Origin: an uncultured Anaerolineae bacterium
GTDB taxonomy: Bacteria > Chloroflexota > Anaerolineae > Promineifilales > Promineifilaceae
Direction of reading: 5' to 3'
Length of the DNA: 64,000 bases
NCBI GenBank assembly: GCA_905479495.1
Contig: CAJQMR010000011.1
Location: forward strand, 124,001 to 188,000
A model generated the notes under the pieces. The model was given only the letters and a program-made list of their open reading frames with translations, was not told the origin of the DNA and made no database searches. The position numbers were made by a program, and so were the translations under genes. Position 1 is the first letter of the stretch. Every line of letters begins with the position of its first letter. Below are positions 28,106-37,426 of this stretch, piece by piece.

Positions 28106-31100
28106 TTATTTGTTCATGATGGGTAGGTAAAGTTGATGGAACTCCTCAACAATCCACACCTCAAAGCTGACACCCGGTGACCAGTTGCCATTCTTATCCT
28201 TTGCGGAGAAGGTGAACGAATGCCAGCCGGGCTGGAAGTTGCTGGCCGGAAGGTTCAGCTGCTTTTGCGTTCCGACAATGGTTGGTGTTCCGTTAAACGT
28301 GTCTGTCCAGCGGTACCCACCAATATCGTCTTGCGGTAAGTCGCCGACGCTGTCGCCGTCACGGGCTGTGGCAATGAACAGCAGCGTGTCGCCATATTCA
28401 GCTACCTCGTGGCTAATGTAGAGGATTTGCACAATAGGTGCTGACTCTTCCGTCGCTTCTTCGTCTAGGAACATAATGCGGCGGAAGATGGCGTCACTTT
28501 CGCTGATGTTTTCATGCTCATCTTCTTGCCACTGGTTCCAGATCACATAGTAGTAAGTGCCAGCGTTGTTGGCCGTGTTGGCCGCCTCGCCGGAAAGATC
28601 GTCCTGGTCGTGTTCCAGCCAGTCGAACTCAAGCGATACTTCACCCGTGGAGGAATTGTAATACTCCACCAGGTCATAGTCGTCGCCCCAGTTGGTGGCC
28701 CGGCTGTAGAAGAGGTCTAATGGCACAGCTTCACCCTCGGCGACCGTGGTGTTGTCGCCTGTTTCATAAACCACAAAGAATTTAGACGGATCACGCACAT
28801 CATCTTCGTAGCCAGTAAAGCCAATCCCTTTTAGATCGCTGATGGGCAGCATTTTGATGCCGCCGGTGGGCGTATAGCGTGGGTCAAGAATAGTAATCCT
28901 ATTGCCTGTGAGCTGTGACACATTGCGAGATTGTTCAAACTCCCCCGCGCCGTAGGTGGTGCAAACCGTGGTGTAGTCTGAGCCTGCACCATAGTTTTCG
29001 CAGGTTTCGGTGCCATCACCACCCAAAGAGGCTGGCGTGGTGGTCCAGGTGACACCACCGTCGAAGGAACGTCGCACGTATAGGTTGTAATGGTCGTTGC
29101 CTACGGTATTGGCCTTCCAGTTGGGCGACCAGGCGTACATCATCATCACAAAGTCGCCATCAATGATGCCGCGATGACCTTTGGCCACGTCGTATGGATT
29201 CTCCCACGATTGGTCGTCCAAATTATCTTCGGTCTGGACCCACTCGGTGACCTTGGGGAAGGGAGAGACACCGCCGTCCCAGGGGAAAGCAGCGGCGCAG
29301 GTTTCCCCGCTAGTGCCGTTGTCGCAGGACACAATGGTGGTGCCAGAAACGTTGATGGCCGGGCTTAGGCAGAGCCCTTGCAGGTAGCGTGGGTTGCTCC
29401 CGTCGGTGTAGGCCCATTCGTCACAGGCCAGGTTCTCGTAGGCATATGGGTTATAGCCAGCTGGGAGACAAGATTCTGTAGTGGTGGGATCCCCATCGGT
29501 TTCGCATGCTTCCCAGACATCATCGGGGACGACCAGGCGGCGCAGGAAGATGTCCGCCGGACCACCCTGGTTGAGGATGCCAGCTTTGGTGATGAGGATG
29601 CCGGCTGTGCCGCTTTCGCCGATTTGGTGGATGGGTTGGGTCATGTGGGAGAAGCGGCGGGCGATTTCTGTTTCGTAGAACGAGTTGCCGAAGTCGTCTA
29701 CCAGCATGTCAAAGAAGACGCCCGTTTCTGGATTGACGGCTGGCTGATTGAGCATGCCACCTTGCATGACAACACCAGGGTTGAGCATGTCGAAGGTGTA
29801 ATACCACATGTTTTTGCCGATGTCGTCGGGGTCGATATCCTCGTCCGTGGAACTTTCACCCAGGGCTTTGGATTCTTCAGCGGCGGTGATGACCCAGGCG
29901 CTGTCGTAGATGCCATCCCCATCTGAATCATAGGGTTGCACGTTGACGCGTGGGCGAGAGGCCCCAACGCGACCTTGCAGGACACGGCCGTCTTCGGTCT
30001 GGCACAAATTTAGCGTAGTGCCACCGGGGTTGGTCCATGAAACCGTGGTGGCGCAGAGGTCGGCCCCCGGTTGCGGTTCTGTCGGCAGCGGGTCGGGCAG
30101 AATCAGATTGCCGTCGCCATCGACGTTGTCGAAGTCGAGGTAGCAGTACGGGTCGGAGCCAGTTGCTTTGCACATTTTGTTGTCGGTGAGGCGGACGGGC
30201 AGGGCCATCGGTGCTGCAACTTTGGGCATGGTGTCGCTGGTGTAGTCGTAGATGGAAACGGCCGTTTCATCTTCATCAGACGTTTGCACCTGTACAAAAT
30301 CATCCAGCGAAATGTAGGAGTACCACAGGTCTGTTTGCTGGTTAACCACAGCACCCGACCAGCCTTCGCCGGGGCCAAGCCCCTGGCCAGGTCGCAGACC
30401 TTCAGGGTCTTCCTGCCAGATCATCATGAAGCCAGCGGCACCGTCGCCATTGATCTCCAGGCGGTTGGCATCCCGTCGCCCGGAAGTAAGACGTTCTGCT
30501 TTGGTCCAGACGATGTCGTAGAAGCCGCCACCATCTGTGGGGACACCATCAGCATCTACTTCCAGCAGCGTGCCGCGTGTGCTCCAAACACAGGAATAGG
30601 GAATCTCACCGACTTCGGGGAAGCCTTGCAGCGTGTAATTCACCGAACGCTGTGAGCCAGCGACGCCCCAAATATCGGGGTAAAGATCATTTTCTTCTTC
30701 ATCTTGCCAGGTGTAGGCGGGCGAACCCCCGTCACAATATTTGCTAATCCAACCGACCAACACCTTGTCACCAGCAATGGCAAAGGTCATGTTGTGGGCG
30801 TCGCCGGGGTAGGCATGCCCATTGGCCAGAATGAAGGAAGAGAGGTTGGCTGAATTGGAAAGATTGGTCCGCTTCCAGGTCGCGCCGTCATCCAGAGAAA
30901 ATGCGGCATAAGCGTCGTGCTGCCCATAGCCAGCACCACTGAGCACCGCTAGGGGGGATTCAGGATTTTCCACTGCTTCTGTGAGCGCAAACGTTTCGGT
31001 ACTGACTTCCACACCGTCGATGTAAACGGCCACAAGGGGTTTGGCATAATCGCGGGTGTCCACCAGATTGCCAGCTACGTCATAATACTCGACGCCTGTT

Positions 31101-31291
31101 ATTTCTCCATCGGACGTTTGGGCAGGCACATAAAAGGCCATGTGGGCCAGGTTTGCTCGCTCTGTTTCCTGATCCGGTGTTTTGGAGATGTTGCGGCGGA
31201 ACATTTGGCCGTCGTCAGCCTGCAAAATACCAACGACGAGGGCCATGAACAGCCCGAGCAATGCCATTGATAGAACTTGTTTGTGTTTCAT
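28106..31291 (-). CDS. Large exported protein next to multihaem cytochromes (possibly choice-of-anchor O type)
   Basis: This is a 1061-residue protein with a signal peptide (MALLGLFMALVVGILQA). It has beta-propeller-like phrases such as AAFSLDDGATWKRT and RRSFDGGVTWTTT, which resemble sialidase Asp-boxes. The C-terminus ends FHQLYLPIMNK, a hydrophobic LP-containing tail also seen on the FG-GAP protein nearby. The overall look reminds me of the choice-of-anchor O group, but I cannot confirm it. It is probably the first gene of the cytochrome operon, with ACGGAGGGCTC before the ATG, and may be a surface partner of the cytochromes. The function is unknown. It carries only two ACGGCCGT words. Confidence 0.72.
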   Translation of the reverse strand: MKHKQVLSMALLGLFMALVVGILQADDGQMFRRNISKTPDQETERANLAHMAFYVPAQTSDGEITGVEYYDVAGNLVDTRDYAKPLVAVYIDGVEVSTETFALTEAVENPESPLAVLSGAGYGQHDAYAAFSLDDGATWKRTNLSNSANLSSFILANGHAYPGDAHNMTFAIAGDKVLVGWISKYCDGGSPAYTWQDEEENDLYPDIWGVAGSQRSVNYTLQGFPEVGEIPYSCVWSTRGTLLEVDADGVPTDGGGFYDIVWTKAERLTSGRRDANRLEINGDGAAGFMMIWQEDPEGLRPGQGLGPGEGWSGAVVNQQTDLWYSYISLDDFVQVQTSDEDETAVSIYDYTSDTMPKVAAPMALPVRLTDNKMCKATGSDPYCYLDFDNVDGDGNLILPDPLPTEPQPGADLCATTVSWTNPGGTTLNLCQTEDGRVLQGRVGASRPRVNVQPYDSDGDGIYDSAWVITAAEESKALGESSTDEDIDPDDIGKNMWYYTFDMLNPGVVMQGGMLNQPAVNPETGVFFDMLVDDFGNSFYETEIARRFSHMTQPIHQIGESGTAGILITKAGILNQGGPADIFLRRLVVPDDVWEACETDGDPTTTESCLPAGYNPYAYENLACDEWAYTDGSNPRYLQGLCLSPAINVSGTTIVSCDNGTSGETCAAAFPWDGGVSPFPKVTEWVQTEDNLDDQSWENPYDVAKGHRGIIDGDFVMMMYAWSPNWKANTVGNDHYNLYVRRSFDGGVTWTTTPASLGGDGTETCENYGAGSDYTTVCTTYGAGEFEQSRNVSQLTGNRITILDPRYTPTGGIKMLPISDLKGIGFTGYEDDVRDPSKFFVVYETGDNTTVAEGEAVPLDLFYSRATNWGDDYDLVEYYNSSTGEVSLEFDWLEHDQDDLSGEAANTANNAGTYYYVIWNQWQEDEHENISESDAIFRRIMFLDEEATEESAPIVQILYISHEVAEYGDTLLFIATARDGDSVGDLPQDDIGGYRWTDTFNGTPTIVGTQKQLNLPASNFQPGWHSFTFSAKDKNGNWSPGVSFEVWIVEEFHQLYLPIMNK

Positions 31292-31471
31292 TTTGAGCCC
31301 TCCGTAGCCATTGAATATGGCTTAGGGTTTGCTCGTTCACCAAAATTTATCATTGAAAACGGGCAAACCTTGTGGATGCATTTCCTTCTCAAAAGGTGTT
31401 TGTGAGTGCATCCTTTGTGTGATTGTTTCATCAAATAAGAGACCGATTGTTTTGTTGTTTTTCAAATGGTT

Positions 31472-32278
31472 TCACTCTCTCCTGCCCTCTTGGGCGAGAT
31501 TCATTGAGGAATCTGGTTCATCAAGAGGGTGGCTACATTCTTCTAGCAAAATTTCCAACTCATTTTGTAAAAGCGAGATCAATCGTTTGCATTGACGCAA
31601 GGTTTGTGTTGGTGAGCTGTTTGTTTCGGCTGAATGGCTGAAGGAACGGCCGTTTACCGCAGAAATTGATTCGGCCTTGATCTCATTGAGATAATTCATT
31701 CGTGCCGACTCCATGCTGTCTACTTGCTCATACAAAGCATTCAGCTTTTGTAAGGCGGCCAGATGTCCTTGCTGAAAATGGGTGCGCCATGAGGTAATCC
31801 ACTCCTGGTTAAAAGGAAGCTTGCGTAAAAAATCGCCCCGGTAGAGGGTGATAGCTTGCTGAAGCAGTAATAGCTCATGGGCAGGATCTGGCTCGGCTGC
31901 TGCCTGGGCGAGCAGCTTGTCGAATTCATCAATATCGAGCCAAAAGGAGATGCTTTCGTGTAGTTGATAACCACCTTCAACCCAAACGATGGGATTGGGC
32001 AGATTGAGGATGCGGGTCAGATTTTGGGATACGGCCGTAATTTCCTGTTCAACATCTGCTGCTGATAAATGGGGCCAGAATTGCTGCTGGAATTCGGTAG
32101 AGGTTGTGGCATGATCGCGGTTGAGGGTCAGGTAAATGAAGAGTGCTTTTTGCAAATTATTGGCCCAGCTTGTCCCCCTGATGAGGCGACCCGTTTGAAG
32201 GCAAAGATGGACCGGACCCAAAAGATAAAGGGCAAATATAGGGTTTTTGGTTGGCGTGGGCCGTAAATGATGGCGCAT
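31472..32278 (-). CDS. BTAD (SARP-like) domain transcriptional regulator
   Basis: This protein of about 268 residues has a weak winged-helix N-terminus (IFALYLLGPVHLCLQTG) and a bacterial transcriptional activation domain in the middle (SFWLDIDEFDKLLAQ, YRGDFLRKLPFNQEWI), followed by helical repeats. It aligns by eye with the BTAD part of the regulator at 34229-35401. The start is uncertain: the ATG at 32278 is chosen and a TTG at 32338 is possible. It is transcribed in the same direction as, and upstream of, the exported protein/cytochrome operon, so it may control that operon. Confidence 0.75.
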   Translation of the reverse strand: MRHHLRPTPTKNPIFALYLLGPVHLCLQTGRLIRGTSWANNLQKALFIYLTLNRDHATTSTEFQQQFWPHLSAADVEQEITAVSQNLTRILNLPNPIVWVEGGYQLHESISFWLDIDEFDKLLAQAAAEPDPAHELLLLQQAITLYRGDFLRKLPFNQEWITSWRTHFQQGHLAALQKLNALYEQVDSMESARMNYLNEIKAESISAVNGRSFSHSAETNSSPTQTLRQCKRLISLLQNELEILLEECSHPLDEPDSSMNLAQEGRRE

Positions 32279-32667
32279 TGGTGCATTCACTTTTTTGCTG
32301 TCTACCGTTTTGTGTGACGGCTTGACTGTTGGTTCCAAGCAACCTGGTGACCATGGATCACCTGGGAGAAGCGTAGGAATAAAGTACTATGCCGGACTCA
32401 ACAAATCCTCAACGGATGGCGTTTTTTAGGGGAAATAGCTTGATTAGACCGTTACACTATGTTTGCAGATTTCAACTTTACCAGAGGTCGTGTCATATCC
32501 GCGCAGGCGGGTATCCATCTTGCTCACCAGAGTGAATTCCCGCATTCGCGGGAATGACAAATCAAAAGTGCAAAGATAGTGACCGTTGGGGAAGCAGGGA
32601 AACGCAACGCAAAGAAATTCAGTTTTTGGTGCCTTTGCTTTGTGCCAAAAGCTTTGAACGGCTGAGA
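32279..32667. other. Intergenic region with a REP-like palindrome, no gene
   Basis: I see no coding signal. Bases 32500-32570 carry a REP-like sequence and the rest is AT-rich. The piece near 32600 shares 'cgcaaagaaattc'-like words with the dispersed repeats elsewhere. Another open frame on the minus strand (32354-32157) only shadows the regulator start. Confidence 0.55.
32500..32570. repeat. REP-like palindromic element
   Basis: The region holds GCGCAGGCGGGTATCCATCT, then ATTCCCGC-ATTC-GCGGGAAT (32536-32555), then GACAA. This resembles the 'GGATTCCCGC...GCGGGAATGAC' REP-like elements scattered in many bacterial genomes. It is non-coding and lies between a regulator gene and the FG-GAP gene. 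Confidence 0.6.
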
Positions 32668-34134
32668 TTAGTTTTTTAAAATGAAAGGAAGAAAGAGGGT
32701 GTTTTTTGTTGTGTTGGCGGGTAATCCTTCAAACAGAAACGCTCGACCGCGCAGTTCGGTTTCTTTGCGGTAGTTGGGGGCACCGACCAGCAGTTCGTCC
32801 TGACCGTCGCCATCCACATCGCTGCTGCTGAGGGCAAAGCCAAATTCTGCTTCGGCCTTGTTGCCTTCGGCGATCCAGTCTGGCTGGGTGTTTGGGCCAC
32901 CTGATCTGCTATAGTAGACATAAATACGGCCTTCCTGTGACTGATCGGCCGTGTAGCCATACGCGCCAATGATCACATCCTGTAAACTATCGCCGTTGAT
33001 GTCGCTGCTAATCTGTACGGCCGTTCCAAATTGGGCGATGGATTGGTTGGAAACGGCCGTCCACAAAGGCAACAGCGACAGCCCTGTCTCCGATCCGCCA
33101 TACACATAAACCGTCCCGGCTTCTGGTAGAGAGGTGTTTTGGCCTGGTGCACCGACAATGACATCATCAACGCCATCCCCGTTGACGTCCCCTGCCCCGC
33201 CGACGGCCTCACCTAAACGGCCGTTTAGCTGCGTGCCTGTGAGTGTCCAGCATGGTTCCTGATCTACGCCACTGCTTGAGCCGCAAAAGACCAACACCTG
33301 TCCGGCATCCTCTTCACTGGTATTGGCCAGCGGTGCACCAACAATGACGTCAGCAAAGCCATCCTTGTTGATATCACCTGCGGTAGAAACGGCCGTGCCT
33401 AAACTGGCTCCTGCCTGCCCTCCAAAGGTTGTCCACATTGGCGAGCTGGCTAAGCCGGCATTGCTGCCCAGGTAAACCTGGGCCATTCCCTCATTGACAA
33501 AGCCGTCTTGGGCCCATTTTGCGCCAACAATCACATCATCAAAATTATCGTGATTCACATCCCCGGCGGAAGCCACAGACCAACCCAGGTAAGCTTCTAC
33601 TAGATTGCTTTCAAGCTGCCAGCTAGGCGTTGCCGGCAGGCCGTTGGCTGATCCATAAAAGCCATAAACGCGTCCCTCGCGTGATTGTTCATGATTGTAA
33701 CGAGGCGCGCTTACCAAGATGTCGTCGAAGCCGTCGTGGTTGATGTCCCCGGCAGCGGCCACGGCAAAGCCCAGGTCTGCGCCCGTTTGATCGCCACCAA
33801 ACATCCAGTTAGGTATCGGTTGCAGGCCGCCCGGCGAGCCGTAAAAGGCAAACACGGCACCTGCCTTGTAGGTATTGCCGCTGTATTTGGGGGCACCTAC
33901 CACAATATCCTCAAACCCGTCGCCGTTCACATCGCCCGCACCGCTCACCGAAAAACCAAGGCTGGCCGAAGCCTGGTCGCTTTCGTAATACCAGTTGGGA
34001 ATATTGAATGTATTTGCTTCAGCGCTAGAATCAGTTTGCAGGGTAACCGCCTGGGCAATTTGAATCACAATTAGCCAAACAATTGCCGCGCACAAAAAGA
34101 GGACAACACGGGGGATATAGGCGCACTTTTGCAT
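32668..34134 (-). CDS. Secreted FG-GAP repeat (integrin alpha-like) beta-propeller protein
   Basis: This is a 488-residue exported protein with a signal peptide ending near IAQAVT. It has seven FG-GAP blades, each with a calcium loop of the form DxNxDGxxDxxxGAP (for example GDVNGDGFEDIVVGAP), followed by a YGSxxGL phrase. Seven blades make a complete propeller. The C-terminal tail ends TLFLPFILKN, close to the YLPIMNK tail of the exported protein at 28106. GGAGGTTTACC precedes the ATG at 34134; the longer reading adds residues without a signal. Such proteins bind cell-surface or matrix ligands. It lies between the two BTAD regulators. Confidence 0.87.
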   Translation of the reverse strand: MQKCAYIPRVVLFLCAAIVWLIVIQIAQAVTLQTDSSAEANTFNIPNWYYESDQASASLGFSVSGAGDVNGDGFEDIVVGAPKYSGNTYKAGAVFAFYGSPGGLQPIPNWMFGGDQTGADLGFAVAAAGDINHDGFDDILVSAPRYNHEQSREGRVYGFYGSANGLPATPSWQLESNLVEAYLGWSVASAGDVNHDNFDDVIVGAKWAQDGFVNEGMAQVYLGSNAGLASSPMWTTFGGQAGASLGTAVSTAGDINKDGFADVIVGAPLANTSEEDAGQVLVFCGSSSGVDQEPCWTLTGTQLNGRLGEAVGGAGDVNGDGVDDVIVGAPGQNTSLPEAGTVYVYGGSETGLSLLPLWTAVSNQSIAQFGTAVQISSDINGDSLQDVIIGAYGYTADQSQEGRIYVYYSRSGGPNTQPDWIAEGNKAEAEFGFALSSSDVDGDGQDELLVGAPNYRKETELRGRAFLFEGLPANTTKNTLFLPFILKN

Positions 34135-34228
34135 GGTAAACCTCCTGATATCAGGATGCCATGCCAAACTCAACCGAATCTAAACAAAATCATCTTGTGA
34201 AGTTTTAGGGGCGATAGAGAGTCGAGGG

Positions 34229-35401
34229 TTAAGCGTTTCTTATTTTATCGTAGAGTGCCTGCGTTTTGTCACTCATGATAATATCGAGTTCATTTGCCAG
34301 ACATTGGGTTAACCGTTGGCACACTTGAATGGCTTCGGTCCGTTTGCCCAATTTTGTAAACAGCGACATCAGTCGGCGGCAGCTTCTTTCCTGGCAACAG
34401 TCCACCGACAATATTCGTTGGTAGATAGCGATAGCTTCTTCATCCATGTTCATTTTTTCATAGAGTCGGGCCAGGTCACCCAGGGCAGATAGGTAAATTT
34501 CTTGCAGGCGAAACTGTTGATCCCGCACCCAGGCATGCGCGTCTGTGAGGTCGTACAAATAATCACCGCGATACAAGGCCAGGGCAGTTTTGTAAATTTT
34601 AACGGCCGTTTCCTCATTGGCCTCGCGCCTTGCCCGCCGAATACCAGACTCAAACGCATCCACATCCAGCCAATTTGATTGGGCCTCGGCTAAGCGGTAA
34701 CAGCCATTCTGGTACAACAAATAGCGAGAATGACTGGCTTTTTGCAGATCAGGCTCCAGGCTGCGGCGCAGATTGTAAACGGTGGTGTTCAGGTTATGCA
34801 TTGCTGCCTTGTACTCCAGGTCTGGCCATAACATTTCCAGGATTTGTTCGCGAGAAACGGCCGTACCTTTTTGCGTTGCCAAATAAGCCATTAAAGCCCG
34901 TGTTTTCACCCGGTTCCACAGCGGCCCTTTTACTGGCGTACCACCCTGGCGTGTGACGACCAACGGACCCAGCAAATAAATTCGGAAGGGGTGGTGGGTT
35001 TGTGCCTCGTGCCGACGCGAACGCAGCAAATGAACCAAAAAGCTTTCATCCATCTCTTCAGGCACGGGGATGGTGCTCATATTGGCCAGGATGTACTGTC
35101 CATTACGATGGCGCAGCTGCAAATCTAAACTGGTGATGGGCACACCCTGCTTAATTGCCTGACGCACGGGGCATTTGGGGGCGCAGTAAGGGTCACCTTG
35201 TGGTGTGAGCCCAGCCAAAAGCTGCCAGCAATGTTTGGCCACGGCTTCTTCCTGTGAATAGCCTAGCAGTTTGGCAATGGCTTGATTCCAGAAAATGATC
35301 AGGCCATCTTCATCAACGCTCAATGCGCCGTCGCCGATTTTTCCAAAAAAATGTTTGATGGATATCATGTCGATTACACTCGTGTGCGATCGTGAGGACA
35401 T
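34229..35401 (-). CDS. PAS-BTAD transcriptional regulator
   Basis: This protein of about 390 residues starts with a PAS sensor domain (GDGALSVDEDGLIIFWNQAIAKLLGYS) that carries a C-x3-C pair (DPYCAPKCPV) where a redox or metal input is plausible. A winged-helix DNA-binding domain follows (FRIYLLGPLVV to TVYNLRRSLEPD), then a BTAD helical domain (NWLDVDAFESGIRRA, YRGDYLYD, TPR-like repeats). It is a signal-sensing activator, probably of the FG-GAP protein or cytochrome genes downstream. The start is uncertain; ATG 35401 is used, with a TTG at 35410 and an ATG at 35365 as alternatives. Confidence 0.82.
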   Translation of the reverse strand: MSSRSHTSVIDMISIKHFFGKIGDGALSVDEDGLIIFWNQAIAKLLGYSQEEAVAKHCWQLLAGLTPQGDPYCAPKCPVRQAIKQGVPITSLDLQLRHRNGQYILANMSTIPVPEEMDESFLVHLLRSRRHEAQTHHPFRIYLLGPLVVTRQGGTPVKGPLWNRVKTRALMAYLATQKGTAVSREQILEMLWPDLEYKAAMHNLNTTVYNLRRSLEPDLQKASHSRYLLYQNGCYRLAEAQSNWLDVDAFESGIRRARREANEETAVKIYKTALALYRGDYLYDLTDAHAWVRDQQFRLQEIYLSALGDLARLYEKMNMDEEAIAIYQRILSVDCCQERSCRRLMSLFTKLGKRTEAIQVCQRLTQCLANELDIIMSDKTQALYDKIRNA

Positions 35402-35559
35402 TAACCACAACTAAAACAATAAGATTGATCATGAGGCGATAATGCTTACAAAATAGATTACATCAAGAGAAATTTGGAGGAGTGTCATCCCCTTGAGGTG
35501 ACAAATGTCATCACGTTTTGTAGAAGGCGACATCTTTTTCAATAATGACCCGCTTCCTC

Positions 35560-35565
35560 TATAAT
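35560..35565 (+). promoter_or_regulatory. -10 box of the MutS-like gene (possible leaderless mRNA)
   Basis: A perfect TATAAT ends 10 bases before the ATG at 35576. TTTTCA (35536-35541) at 18 bp is a fair -35. Transcription would start within a few bases of the ATG, and no Shine-Dalgarno sequence fits between. Confidence 0.55.
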
Positions 35566-35575
35566 CCGAGTCTTG

Positions 35576-37426
35576 ATGACAGAAAAAGCGAAGCAACGCC
35601 AACTTTTGCAACACCAACTGGCTCGCCTGGAACGCCGGTTAGCCAGCTTGCGTCAGCGCAGTGAGCAATTTTCCCGCTGGCGGCTGATCTTGTTTGCCCT
35701 GGGCGCTTTGTTAAGCGGCATCAGTTTTTTGCAATGGGGACCGATAGTGTGGTTGGGGGTAACGGCCGTTGCCTTCATTCCTTTCATCGTTTCTGTGGCC
35801 GTACACCGGCGAATTGATACGGCCGTTACGCGCTTCACTATCTGGCAGCAAATGAAACAAACGCACCTTGCTCGTATGATGCTGGATTGGGATGGTTTAC
35901 CCGCGCCAAAATCATTCCCGGTGGCGTCCGATCATCCGTTTGCCTACGATATCGATCTGGTGGGTGAATTTTCGTTGCATCGTTTGCTGGATACGGCCGT
36001 TTCCCGCGAAGGCAGCCAGCGATTGCACCAATGGCTGCTCGCCCAAACGCCTCAAACTGCTGACGTGCTCACACGGCAAGCCCGCGTGCGCGAATTGGCC
36101 AGCCAGACGCGCTTCCGCGAGCGGTTGGCGCTGCAAGCCACCCTGGCGGTGGACAACAGGAGTGAGCAGTGGGCGGGTCAGGAACTAGTCGATTGGCTGG
36201 AAGCAGATAATGAAGGCCATTCGTTACGGCCGTTGCTCATTGGGCTGTCTGGCTTAGCTGCGCTCAACTGGCTCCTCTATGCTGGTTACCAACTGTGGCA
36301 TTGGCCACCGCTGTGGATTGGCACGATTTTGCTCTACGGCGTCCTGTTTATCACCCTGGGCTTTCAGCGTACCTCGACGTTGTTTAGTGACATCATGTTT
36401 TTGAGCGACCGTCTGCGGGTGCTTAATGGGGTCTTTGCCTTTTTGGAGCAGTGGCGCTTTCGACGAATGCCTCAGGTACAGCAACTTTGCCAGCCTTGTT
36501 TGATAGCGGGGGAACGGCCGTCGGCCCACATTGGCCGCATTCAACGGGTGATGACTGGCGTCGGGCTGCGCCAAAACTGGCTGCTGGGGTTTGTGCTCAA
36601 TGCGCTCATGCCCTGGGATATCTATTTTGCCTATCGTCTGGATCAATGTCGGGCTGATTTAGCCAGGCAGCTCCCTCGCTGGTTAGACGTTTGGTATGAA
36701 TTGGAAGCCCTTAGCAGTTTGGCTACCTTTGCTTACCTCAACCCTGGCGAATGGGTCTGGCCTAAGTTGACTGCGGCGAGCTCGCCTGCGCTTACGGCTG
36801 CCCGGCTGGGCCATCCACTCATCCCCAGCGACCAGCGCGTCTGTAACGATTTGCAGCTGGATGCCGAACAGCCCATTTACCTGATTACCGGGTCCAATAT
36901 GGCGGGCAAAAGTTCCTTTTTGCGGACTGTTGGGGTGAATCTCGTGCTGGCCTATGCTGGTGGCCCGACCATCGCCCAATCGTTTAGTGCCAGCTGGCTG
37001 CGCCTCTTTGCCACCATCCGTGTGGCCGATTCGCTCAGCGATGGCTTCTCGTTTTTTTATGCTGAGGTCCGCCGCTTGTCGCAATTGCTCACGGCGCTGG
37101 AAGATGAGGGGGAACGGCCGTTACTCTTCCTGATCGACGAGATTTTCCGAGGCACCAATAACCGGGAGCGGCTTATTGGCAGCCGCGCTTATATTCAGGC
37201 ACTTACCCAAGGCAATGGCCTGGGGGCCATCGCCACGCACGATTTGGAGCTGGTGCAGCTGGCGGAAGAGAGCCCTAAGTTGGTCAATGTTCATTTTCGG
37301 GATGATGTGGTAGACGGCCGTATGGTTTTTGATTACAAACTTCATCCCGGCCCGTGCCCCACCACCAACGCCCTCAAAATAATGCAGCTGGCCGGTTTGC
37401 CCATCGAGTCACAGAAAACGGACTGA
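35576..37426 (+). CDS. Membrane-associated MutS-family ATPase (not classical MutS)
   Basis: This is a 616-residue protein with the MutS C-terminal ABC-type ATPase: Walker A ITGSNMAGKSSF, then SLSDGFSFFYAEVRRL, Walker B LLFLIDEIFRGTNNRER and the His switch GAIATHDLEL. There is no mismatch-recognition domain I. The N-terminus has a coiled coil (about residues 5-30) and two hydrophobic segments (FALGALLSGISFL and IVWLGVTAVAFIPFIVSVAV), with two more near 220-260. Such short MutS-like membrane ATPases are widespread, but their role is unknown. A TATAAT lies 10 bases upstream of the ATG. Confidence 0.85.
   Translation: MTEKAKQRQLLQHQLARLERRLASLRQRSEQFSRWRLILFALGALLSGISFLQWGPIVWLGVTAVAFIPFIVSVAVHRRIDTAVTRFTIWQQMKQTHLARMMLDWDGLPAPKSFPVASDHPFAYDIDLVGEFSLHRLLDTAVSREGSQRLHQWLLAQTPQTADVLTRQARVRELASQTRFRERLALQATLAVDNRSEQWAGQELVDWLEADNEGHSLRPLLIGLSGLAALNWLLYAGYQLWHWPPLWIGTILLYGVLFITLGFQRTSTLFSDIMFLSDRLRVLNGVFAFLEQWRFRRMPQVQQLCQPCLIAGERPSAHIGRIQRVMTGVGLRQNWLLGFVLNALMPWDIYFAYRLDQCRADLARQLPRWLDVWYELEALSSLATFAYLNPGEWVWPKLTAASSPALTAARLGHPLIPSDQRVCNDLQLDAEQPIYLITGSNMAGKSSFLRTVGVNLVLAYAGGPTIAQSFSASWLRLFATIRVADSLSDGFSFFYAEVRRLSQLLTALEDEGERPLLFLIDEIFRGTNNRERLIGSRAYIQALTQGNGLGAIATHDLELVQLAEESPKLVNVHFRDDVVDGRMVFDYKLHPGPCPTTNALKIMQLAGLPIESQKTD

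Noticed and set aside
29378..30655. Two plus-strand frames (182 and 194 codons) inside the large exported protein gene
   Set aside because: Antisense shadows with no domain, signal or ribosome binding site.
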